Assembly: GCF_014621775.1 (NCBI RefSeq) | Contig: NZ_CP061204.1 | Span: forward strand, 1,818,501 to 1,882,500 | Origin: Stenotrophomonas sp. 169 | GTDB taxonomy: Bacteria > Pseudomonadota > Gammaproteobacteria > Xanthomonadales > Xanthomonadaceae | DNA length: 64,000 nucleotides | Direction: 5' to 3' | Part shown: piece after piece, positions 40,801-47,800 of the stretch | How positions within the stretch are numbered: the first letter of the stretch is position 1 | Layout: each line of letters opens with the position of its first letter | Notes under the pieces: model-generated | What the model saw: only the letters and a program-made list of their open reading frames with translations | What the model was told of the DNA's origin: nothing | Database searches by the model: none | Translations under genes and position numbers: made by a program

Positions 40801-42189
40801 GCTGGCGGCGGTACCGGCTTCGACCAGGTCATTCAGGGCACTGCCGCAGGCGAGCAGCTGGTAGGCAGCACGGGCAAGGATCTGCTGGAGGGCTTCGGCG
40901 GCAATGACACGTTGTTCGGCATGGCCGGTGATGACACCCTGCGTGGTGGTGACGGCAACGATTCGCTGGCTGGGGGTAATGGCAGTGCGGCAGGTTCCGG
41001 CAACGACCGACTCGAAGGCGGCGCGGGCAATGACTCACTGCGCGGACAGGACGGCAGCAATGTGCTGATCGGGGGCAGTGGTGACGACCAGTACATCTAC
41101 GGCGGTGGTGTCGACGTCATCGACAACACTGGCGGCGGTACCGAATGGTTGTTCTTCCAGAACGGCATCACTGCGGCGCAGCTTGGGTTTACCCGAGACG
41201 GCGACAACCTGGTCATCACCGTCAACGGCAACAGCAACCAGCGCGTTACCGTGACCGGCCACTTCCTGGGCGGCGACATGTCGTTGGACTACCTGCAACC
41301 CGCGAGCGGTTCGGCGCTCAACACTGCGGCAATCAATGCGTTGGTGGGTAACAACGGAGGCGGCGGCAACGACGGCGGCGGTACGCCGGGTGCCGGGAAC
41401 GACAGCGACTATCCGTCCAAAATCAACGGCACCGCTAGTGCTGAGCAGTTGGTGGGGACGAGCGGGCGAGATCTGATCAAGGGCCTCGCCGGGGCCGATA
41501 CGCTGTTTGGGATGGGAGGCGACGACAAGCTGGAAGGCGGCGATGGCAACGACTACTTGTCCGGTGGCAACGGCAGCTTCAGTGGATCGGGTAAGGACAT
41601 CCTCATCGGGGGTGCTGGCGACGACCAGCTGGTGGGCGAAGATGGAAATGATCAGCTGTTCGGCGGTGCCGGCAACGATACCTACTTCTATGCCGAGGGA
41701 TCGGGTGCGGACACAGTCGATAATACGGGTGGCGGCACCGATTGGTTGTACTTCGATGCCATCAGCCGCAACCGCCTGTCCTACCATCGCGACGGGGACG
41801 ACCTGGTCGTCCGCGTTGATGGCAGTGCAGCCCAGCAAATGCGCGTGCTGCGTCACTTCCAAGGCGGCGAGTTCGCAATTGGCTTCGTGCAACCCGGTGA
41901 TGGTGGTAACGCCATCTCTGCAAGCAGTATCGCCAGCCAGCTGACTCCGTTGTCTTCCGCCAATTCAGTGTCCGCATCCCAAGCCGGACGAGTTGAGAAT
42001 GGAGTCGGGGCCGGGCAGGTCTCAGGAAGCGCTGAACTGAATCTTCTCATCGGTGCCATGAGCACATTCCAGGCGGCGTCTACAGGTATGACGGACGGCC
42101 ACAGTGCTGTGGGCGACATCGCCGGCTCGTCATTCTGGGGAGCTGGCGAGCTGCCCCGAGGGGAGCGCTTGGCCACGCACGTTCTCTAA
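34888..42189 (+). CDS. giant RTX (haemolysin-type calcium-binding repeat) secreted protein
   Basis: 2433-aa predicted substrate of the adjacent exporter. GTG at 34888 has AAAGGAG seven bases upstream. Residues 1-165 are helical; 165-215 is a hydrophobic Gly/Ala stretch (GFAALALAGAFGLTIGLPV); 241-365 holds EF-hand-like loops (LDLNGDGVVT, DYNGDGIRT, DLDGSGAIE, DTNQDGFLD, DRNGNGISE). From about residue 682 to 2250 there are dozens of GGxGxDxLx nonapeptides in blocks, separated by haemolysin-type related segments (e.g. YRLDQIRFADGTSWT near 870). The C-terminal 150 residues lack repeats and should carry the uncleaved secretion signal. No signal peptide is present. No acyltransferase (hlyC-like) gene is adjacent, so acylation is unlikely from this locus. 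It may be an adhesin, a toxin or an S-layer-like protein; the sequence does not decide. Confidence 0.93.
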   Translation: MATTTMTIEQIQQGAGEFAGHMNNFIGGFYDAYEQGYDLAIQNGKTAFEAKINGLQSGIQANARYADLNAQRYANNPNLSFSQTYQNLANHYNAMADSMVTQSIKTQDQLSSFMGNMQQKALSDLGSFGNSPAGRAAGELLGPAFDAFQMASAVADQNWSDLGKAGSSLLMAEAFGFAALALAGAFGLTIGLPVTIAVGLAAVLGGYLGGKIWDEVNGPIQDALSRLGDAIRGDDYRIERYDPIGLDLNGDGVVTTIADGNWSGPLFDYNGDGIRTATGWIGAEDGMLVRDLDGSGAIETGRELFGDQTRLRNGNLALTGMEALADLDTNQDGFLDAADAAFASLQIWQDRNGNGISESSELMTLSQLGINRLKTQFLGNGPASDDVAGGNLIASSTFTRVDANGVEATHIMQDFNFDADTIHSDFSDHVTIPEELFALPDLKGMGLLRDLREAAALSPALLQAIQAFAAATTREAQRGLMDEVLYQWAKTNPKFSDDRIDLHMGGGRYDESSANVVRLRPNEVMVWGDPEKLDDAYTRKVRVAEAVLGMLPISAVFWGTANLNNYGRVYDAFLESSYAELAVQTRLRAYINNVTLTIDTDAGTTVVDFSPVNALLLDRYAIDRTNAALDLVELVRAMPRQVQGAMWTESEAMLRSWVADNTQDAAFNAALLSVGLRHGTGGAEADTVLGADAPDVSEQILAGAGNDIVFAGQGRNVVYGQDGDDTLYGGSQQDQLDGGTGIDILHAGGGDDALEGGDGADKLFGGSGADSLHGGSGDDRLDGGAGDDYLDGGWGSDRYVFARGAGHDRIHNYDTAVDRLDVLEIGAGIAPSDLKVWRSGDYLCIQIAGTDDRIDIQNYFRDDGSSAYRLDQIRFADGTSWTIADVKAKVLVPVPGVDDLYGYDTDDVINGGDGNEWLSGRGGNDTLSGGGGADRLNGDDGNDQLTGDAGNDRLSGGEGVDFLSGGEGDDHLDGGAGADRLEGGTGNDVLQGGDGNDVYVFGVGFGRDVINNYDDGQGRVDAVQFLSGIAPGDVIATRSGDDLHLAVGNNGDLVVVSGYFIGNGSGATRIDEIRFADSVVWNVDAVKSMVQQATAGDDALQGYDGNDTLAGLAGHDDIRGGIGNDQLSGGEGDDLLQGEEGDDIVLGEDGNDTLTGGEGSDTLSGGAGMDALYGGSGVDILDGGDGRDWMAGDQGDDVLSGGADIDEMLGGSGNDVLTGGAGDDRMEGGEGDDEYVFARGDGRDTISDLAGLSTLRLQGVTASEVVMRRDGTSLVLRYAGTEGDEIRLEGMFDPITGLATTGLRVIAGTGPALQVDASGLDAEVLRATSADDTIIGNSLANLIHGQAGDDVIHAEDGDDAVHGDAGDDQLFGGAGNDELLGGAGADRLDGGQGADRAIGGDGDDYYVVGDAGDTVVEAAVGGHDTVLAAIDHVLSDNVEDLVLAGWESINGSGNSGANTLSGNDAGNRLDGGYGNDRLFGMGGNDELEGSAGNDLLDGGQGIDLLAGGVGDDEYRIDTSEDVVFELAGEGTDSVHASSDYTLSANIERLIQVEGSSAVVAIGNQSDNELIGNSNSNRLDGGAGADRMLGGLGDDTYVVDQAGDLVVELADEGRDTVESSIDYVLGTTLEELVLTGIGNINGTGNDGDNQLVGNAGNNRLDGGAGGDQMYGGLGDDYFINESSADWIHEYAGEGVDTVERRYETNLVLADEVENLILAVGIQTGNGNGLDNTITGNSAANTLGGWDGDDLLYGLDGNDSLFGGTGTDQLYGGAGSDYLDGGEGTDRLEGGLGDDVYITDDSGDVVVEALGAGKDQVQTTASYVLSENIENLFLSGAGVINGTGNALDNYLAGNAQGNVMNGMGGSDTIVGGAGNDTLIGGTGDDKYVFDATSGFDRVDNTGGGFDGVFFNSGVTRERISFSRDGNDLLIILDNAATPSVRVANHFLGGDAAIDYVQPDGGSYLTTAQINQIVAGGGTGFDQVIQGTAAGEQLVGSTGKDLLEGFGGNDTLFGMAGDDTLRGGDGNDSLAGGNGSAAGSGNDRLEGGAGNDSLRGQDGSNVLIGGSGDDQYIYGGGVDVIDNTGGGTEWLFFQNGITAAQLGFTRDGDNLVITVNGNSNQRVTVTGHFLGGDMSLDYLQPASGSALNTAAINALVGNNGGGGNDGGGTPGAGNDSDYPSKINGTASAEQLVGTSGRDLIKGLAGADTLFGMGGDDKLEGGDGNDYLSGGNGSFSGSGKDILIGGAGDDQLVGEDGNDQLFGGAGNDTYFYAEGSGADTVDNTGGGTDWLYFDAISRNRLSYHRDGDDLVVRVDGSAAQQMRVLRHFQGGEFAIGFVQPGDGGNAISASSIASQLTPLSSANSVSASQAGRVENGVGAGQVSGSAELNLLIGAMSTFQAASTGMTDGHSAVGDIAGSSFWGAGELPRGERLATHVL

Positions 42190-42213
42190 GGTTAGATACA
42201 GAGATACACGGGG

Positions 42214-42244
42214 TCTGGGGGCGGCTTACTGGTCGCCCCCCAGA
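42214..42244 (+). terminator. GC-rich hairpin after the RTX gene
   Basis: TCTGGGGGCG and CGCCCCCCAGA pair around a short loop with one bulged C, 25 bp after the RTX stop. No T-run follows, so it is a possible transcript end or stabiliser. Confidence 0.5.
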
Positions 42245-42426
42245 TCACTCGCGGCTTCGTGCGGTCGGAAAGGCACGTCGGTGAGAATGGGGCGCTCTCC
42301 CGCGCAGCTATCACGTTATGCGCTCTGCCATACCTACACCTCAGTCATCAAAAGCACCTGCCAAAGTTTGGCTAGATGGCTACGGGGGCTAAGATACTAT
42401 TCCGAACATCTGCCAAGGATGACGTG

Positions 42427-42669
42427 ATGGAAGAAGAAATCCAGAAAGCTGATGAGAAAAAACGAGGCAAGACTTAGCTTGAGCTGTTCTTGGCTAACAA
42501 GTTAACCGCCCTGTTGTTGTTTCTGTCCGTTGCTGTAGCGGTAATTACCGCGTACGTCAGGTCCCAGCCAGTCGATATGGGCCGCGATCCAGGCGCACGG
42601 ATGAATGCAATTTTCATGGTCTACTTGGCATTTCTTGATGAGTGGGGCTGTGTAAGAGCATCCAAGTAA
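42427..42669 (+). pseudogene. small membrane-protein gene with an in-frame stop
   Basis: ATG at 42427 reads MEEEIQKADEKKRGKT, then TAG at 42475, then in the same frame LELFLANKLTALLLFLSVAV continuing AVITAYV and on to TAA at 42667. The charged start plus one membrane helix and short tail looks like a small membrane protein inactivated by one nonsense change. Family not recognised. The 237 bp before it hold only the hairpin after the RTX gene. Confidence 0.45.
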
Positions 42670-42834
42670 GGGCTTGGTACATTGCTCACGGCTGTGGGCT
42701 TGGCCCTCTCGCTCATCGATATGGCTGGGCAGCCCGCCGGCGCTTGGCACGCGATTAGAGATGCGTTCCGCCTGTAGTTTCCAATTGTCAGGTATTGGAA
42801 ACGGTGAACGTAGCTTACGTTCATCCTTGAAAGC

Positions 42835-43278
42835 ATGAATGCTCCAGAAGCTCCCACTGTCCGTGCCGTCTTCGCCGCTCGCTTGAAGGAGCATCGGCAA
42901 GCGAACGGCCGCAGTCAAAAGGCCTTAGGAGTGGCATGGGCTGCCAGAGGATGTGGCCGCGGTCCGAATCAACAGATGCGAACGCGCCGTACACGATTGC
43001 CATAGCGAGATCGCCCAGAAGCCTGCGCAGGCGCTTGGGGTGTCTGTGGCATATCTCTGACTGAGACCGATGAACTCGCTGAGTTGATTCAAGAGTTCAC
43101 GCGCCTGCCCGCGTCGGAGCAGCAGGCCGTCCTGCAGGAACTTAGGAAGCGGTTGCTCCTAGCGCTAGCGCTAGCGCGGCGCCAGCTGCTGGGCGGCAGT
43201 CGCAAGGCTCTATTTATCAACGCCTTCGGCCCTGTAGCGGCGCACTCGTGTCCGATAGTGCCAATCGGACAAGCTTGA
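42835..43278 (+). pseudogene. XRE-family regulator with two frameshifts
   Basis: The first frame reads TVRAVFAARLKEHRQANGRS and QKALGVA; after a one-base shift HGLPEDVAAVRINRCERAV and EIAQKPAQALGVSVAYL follow; after a second shift LTETDELAELIQEFTRLPAS and EQQAVLQELRKRLL complete it. Rejoined, this is a full small helix-turn-helix regulator of the phage-repressor type. It matches the layout of the remnant at 24.3 kb. Translation cannot give a working protein. The last 30 residues after RKRLL are unlike the family and may be read-through. Confidence 0.7.
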
Positions 43279-43382
43279 CGCCGGGCCTCACGTATTGTCC
43301 CGGGCGGCTACGCCCGAGTGAATGGGTCTTCGCGGAAGCGGCACCTTCAGGCATGCCAAGAATCATGCCGGTCGTCTGTCTG

Positions 43383-43724
43383 TTATGCAGACCAACAGTA
43401 GAGTGGGCTTCCCCAAACCCCGTGCGCGCCCAGCATCTCTTTGTCGATACCCCAGAACGCGTAAAATTGATCATTCTCTGGGCGGTACACCAGCCACTTC
43501 CCATCCAGTTCCGCAATGCAGAGACCTGAAATCGCACTGCCCAGCTCGAATCCAGGAAGCCCCGGGGCCATCACGATCGCTGTGAGTGGAAATGGGTCGC
43601 GTCGATTCGAAACGATTTCGCGACTCAGGTCCTTGAGATACGCATCTGGATCTACCTCGGCACCGACGTAGACATCCTCGGAGAGCCGCAAATGCCGATC
43701 CAGGATCTGATCAACATCAACCAT
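43383..43724 (-). CDS. hypothetical 113-aa protein
   Basis: I do not recognise this protein. It starts MVDVDQILDRHLRL with AAGGAG eleven bases upstream. It is acidic, soluble, with no signal peptide or membrane helix; the second half is rich in aromatic residues (KWLVYRPENDQFYAFWGID). Size and composition recall small immunity-like proteins, but no toxin gene is next to it. It is divergent from the response regulator that follows, with about 170 bp between starts. Confidence 0.6.
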   Translation of the reverse strand: MVDVDQILDRHLRLSEDVYVGAEVDPDAYLKDLSREIVSNRRDPFPLTAIVMAPGLPGFELGSAISGLCIAELDGKWLVYRPENDQFYAFWGIDKEMLGAHGVWGSPLYCWSA

Positions 43725-43897
43725 GGTTGTGGTCTCTCCTTAAGCGCCGACGGCTTAGGATAGTGCAACGTCCGCGCGGCCGCTTTCCGGCGGGGCCATG
43801 GGTTCCACGGTTACAATAGCTGAGACCTCGTAAGCGACGGCTACGCCGCAGGCGAGGGGGCGGCTGATCTGGTCCCTGAGACACGATGGAGGCATCA

Positions 43898-44614
43898 ATG
43901 GAGTCGGGCTCATCGGAACGGCCCAAGAGGGTCCTCGTGGTCGAAGACGACCTTGAGTTGCGCGAACAGATACTGGTCCCGGATCTGGCCGACTTGGGCT
44001 TTGACGTGCGGGCGGCGGGCAGCGCACTGGAAATGTATCGGCACCTGATGAGTGCTGAAATAGATGCGGTCGTGCTCGACGTTGGATTGCCGGACGAAGA
44101 CGGCTTCAGCGCGCTTGCCCATCTACGGCGGAGCACGGACATCGTCGTTGTGTTGCTCACGGGCCGATCGGGCAGCGTGGACCAGATACGGGGACTGGAT
44201 GGGGGCGCAGACGCATACCTGGTCAAGCCCATCGAGACCGAGGTGCTTGCGGCGACATTACGTAGTGTTTTGCGCCGACGTGGGGCAGGGGTGCCCAACG
44301 GGGCGATTGCCAAGGCGCTGAAGGCCTCCGGCTGGGAGCTTGCCTTGGACGGCTGGCGGCTCACCTCGCCCGAGCGCAAGCAGATTCAACTGTCACACGC
44401 AGAGCTATTGCTGCTCGCAGCGCTCATGCGCACGCCGGGATCGGCCATTTCGAGAGAAGACCTGACGCGCGGCATTGTCGCTGAGCTTCCCGAGTTCGAT
44501 CCCTACCGCCTTGAGATGGTCATGCACCGTCTTCGGCGGAAGGTGGAGGAGGGCTGCGAGCGCGCGCTGCCGGTCAGATCCATTCGATCGGTTGGCTACG
44601 CATGGACGTCATAA
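43898..44614 (+). CDS. OmpR-family response regulator
   Basis: 238-aa transcription factor. The receiver domain shows the acidic pair VVEDD, phospho-acceptor Asp in VVLDVGLPDEDG, Thr in LLTGRSG and Lys in LVKPIET. The C-terminal winged helix covers about residues 140-238 (LSHAELLLLAALMRTPGSAI, MVMHRLRRKVEEG, RSIRSVGYAW). ATG at 43898 is chosen because GGAGG lies five bases upstream; an ATG at 43886 would lie in that site. No kinase is adjacent; the closest one is at 56.4 kb, after the two giant envelope genes on the same strand, and is the likely partner. Confidence 0.92.
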   Translation: MESGSSERPKRVLVVEDDLELREQILVPDLADLGFDVRAAGSALEMYRHLMSAEIDAVVLDVGLPDEDGFSALAHLRRSTDIVVVLLTGRSGSVDQIRGLDGGADAYLVKPIETEVLAATLRSVLRRRGAGVPNGAIAKALKASGWELALDGWRLTSPERKQIQLSHAELLLLAALMRTPGSAISREDLTRGIVAELPEFDPYRLEMVMHRLRRKVEEGCERALPVRSIRSVGYAWTS

Positions 44615-44664
44615 GCCGTCTTTGATTTATTTCGTTTTATTTCACGCGATGCAAACATCCGTGA

Positions 44665-44693
44665 TTGAGTGCTAGAAGCCCCCTGCTTATAGT
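44665..44693 (+). promoter_or_regulatory. sigma70-like promoter of the surface-protein operon
   Basis: TTGAGT, a 17-bp spacer, then TATAGT lie in the 225-bp gap between the response regulator and the DUF11-type gene, about 145 bp upstream of its start. A long leader would result. The AT-rich stretch just upstream (44620-44645) could hold the response-regulator site. Confidence 0.55.
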
Positions 44694-44839
44694 GCGCGCC
44701 TCGCAATGGGGCGCTCGGCCACTCGCCGCAGCAACGTCTTTCTCTATCTCCGACCGCTGTCACCAGCGGTGCGCCTGTGTGCGCGTGCGTGACTTTCGTA
44801 AATGGCTTGTGCCGTCGCACCAACAGGGGTTCCAAGGAT

Positions 44840-47800
44840 ATGGCTCGTCAGCTCGCACGCTCTTCGCAAGGGCGCATCCGTCGTTGCTTCGGTTTTGGCC
44901 TTTGGTTGATGGTGCTGATGGCCCTGGCGCCGCTGACCGCGTTGGCCCAGCTCGCTCCCCGCCACAGTTTCAACGCGCGCGGCGACGTCGCCATGGTGGG
45001 CAACGCCTTGCTGACTTGCGCCACCTCAGGAACCGGCTCGGCGAACTGCGCAAGCCAGCGGATGAGCAACAGCACCGGCGGCAACGGCAACCGGGTGATG
45101 GAGTACATCAACGTGGACGCTGCAGGACTCCCCGCCACTGTGCCGGAGAATTCGTCTGCAGCCACGCTGACCTTGCCAGCGGGGGCACGGGTCCGGTCCG
45201 CCGGCCTGTACTGGGGCTCCCGAGCCGACAACACCGATGCAGCGCGGCGGACTATCCAGCTGCGGGTGCCGGGCGGCACCTACCGCTCAGTGACCGCCAG
45301 TGCGGCCGACCTGAACACCTTCAATGATCAAGGCGATACCAACGCCAACCGGCCATACACCGCTTACGCGGACGTGACCGCACTGGTCGCCGCCTCAGGG
45401 AGCGGCACGTATTACGCGGGCGGGTTGACGGCTGTCACCGGGAATGGCGGGGGACTGGGAAACTACGGCGGCTGGGCGCTCATCGTGCTCTACGAAGACA
45501 ACAGCAAGCCTTTCCGCCGTTTGATGGTGTTCGATGGCAACGCGGGCTACGTCAGCGGCGGCAACGCGCAATCCGCGTCGGTAACGGGTCTGCTGACGCC
45601 GGCTAGCGGGCCGTTCAATGCCTTCATGGGCGCTTTGGTGTGGGAGGGCGACGGCGATATCACCGGCGATGCGTTCCAGCTGAGCGGCAACGGCAACGTT
45701 CTCAATGCAGGTGCTGTCAGCGATGGCTTGAGCCCGGCGAACAACTTCTGGAACAGCGGCATCACCCGGCTGGGTGAGCGCTTCACCAACAAGGCGCCCG
45801 ACTACGCCAACCAGTTCGCAGTCGATTTGAAGTTGGTCGACATTTCCAACAATGCGGCGAACGCATCCGCAGCCCGTCCGCGGTTGGCCAATAGCGCCAC
45901 CGGCGCCACCCTGACGTTCACCAGCACCGGTGACGCGTACTTCCCGCATGCATTGGTGTTCGTGACTGACTTGTTCGTGCCGGATCTGGTCAGCTCACTG
46001 GACAAGACGGTGCGCAATGTAACCCATCCGACCGGCCCACTGCGGCGCGGGGACATTCTCGAATACACCGTCTCTTTCCAAAACAGCGGCCAAGACGGCG
46101 CTACGCGCACGACGGTTCGAGACCCGATCCCAGCCCACACGGCGTATGTCCCAGGCAGCCTGCTCGTAGTGTCCGACGATGGCCGAGGCTTGACGGGGAA
46201 CAGCGCTGCTGAAACCGATGCGGCGGGAGATGATGTGGCTGAGTTTGACGCCGCTGGCAACCGCGTGGTGTTCCGCGTCGGCGCAGGTGCCAACGGGACG
46301 AATGGGGGACTGTTGACGCCGGGCCAGGGTGCAACGTTGCGCTTCCAGGTCAAGGTCAGTGACGCGGCTCCGGACACGGCGCAGATCGTCAACAACGCGG
46401 AGGTCACGCACAACGGTCAGACGGTCGAGGTGCCGGACGACTACGAGGGACGTGCCTCGGCCACCATTGGGCCGGTCGAAGTACCCGCCATCGCCGCGGT
46501 GAACTTTTGCCCTGCGGACGGGGGTATTTTTGGCGTAGTGAATGGCGCCGGTTTCCGACGCTTTGTTCCGGGGACCAGCACCGACGAGACCGTCGGAGAC
46601 CTCGCCGTCAGTCTGCCAGGCAACCTCAACGGCTTGATGGTGGATGCTGCGCGCAACCGCCTGTTGGTCCACACCCGGGCTAACGGTTCGGGCGGCGAAG
46701 TGTGGGCGTATGACGCCAACAACGGTGGCTGGTATCAGACCGGCGCGGTGATCGCCGCGGATCTGCCGCGCGCGGGCATGACCCGAGACGGCGTCGGCTA
46801 CATGGTGACCTCGGTCACCGGCAGGACCGCCCGCATGTATCGGCTCGACCCTGCTGGAACGTTTGGCTACACCGCCGGCGCTCCCACCACACTGACCTAT
46901 GACGTCGCTCCGTCAGACACCGGCTCGGGCGACATCGCCTTCGACCAAGACGGGGTTGGCTGGCTTGTCGCCGGGTCCGATCTTTACCGGGTCGATGTGA
47001 ACGCAGGCACCGCGACCCTTCAACAGCGCTTTACCGGCGCGCCGTCCGGTGCTTTTTATGCCGGTGCGGCATTCGGCGCCGACGGAAAGCTTTACGTCGT
47101 GGTCAACGCGACGGGCAACTACTACGCGATGGATCTGACCACCGGCACGATGACGCTGGCGGGCAACTCCTCTTTGACCAGCGGTGGCGACCGCGGCCGC
47201 GATCTCGCGTCTTGCAGCTTCCCGGCCATTGCGCCGCCGCAGCTGCAAGTCAGCAAGGTGCTGAGCACGGTCAACGGCCAATCGCCGGGGACCAGCGTCG
47301 CGCCAGGCGATGTTCTGGAATACGAGATCCGTATCAGCCACGTCGCCGGCTCCCAAGCCGCAACGCTCTTTGCAGGGGATGTAGTCGAAGGCGTGCCAAC
47401 GAATACGACGTTCCTTCCGGCTGGAAGCGACTTCACGTGCACCGCCGCGGCATGTTCGAACACCAACGCGGTCAACATCACGGCCGGTGGCTCGGCGACG
47501 TTGCGCTTCCGTGTGCAGGTGGCCACGACGATGCCCGGCGCGGCGACAGCGATCCGCAACGAAGTCGCTGTGCGAGGCAATACGCCCGTGGATTGTGCCG
47601 CGACGGGCAATGATTGCGAGGAGACTACGCCGCTGATGCTGACGCCCGGTCTGACGTCGACCAAAGCGCTGACCCTGGTCAACGGTGCTGCGCCCAGTGG
47701 CACGGTTGCCGTGGGCGATATGCTGACCTACGTCGTCACAGCGACGAACACCGGCAATATGGTGCTGCCGTCTGTCGTGGTGGCCGATGCACGCATCGTG

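Noticed and set aside
36940..41700. Dense short repeats that could be taken for a CRISPR or minisatellite
   Set aside because: They are 27-bp-type codon repeats for GGxGxDxLx in one open frame, with no constant-repeat and unique-spacer pattern. No CRISPR array was seen in the window.
34888..42189. Calling the RTX protein a haemolysin or leukotoxin
   Set aside because: No acyltransferase gene and no pore-forming domain that I can match with confidence; only the RTX class and secretion route are supported.
24119..43300. A complete integrated island with attachment repeats and integrase
   Set aside because: No integrase gene and no second copy of the tRNA 3' end were found by eye, so only the tRNA boundary is reported.
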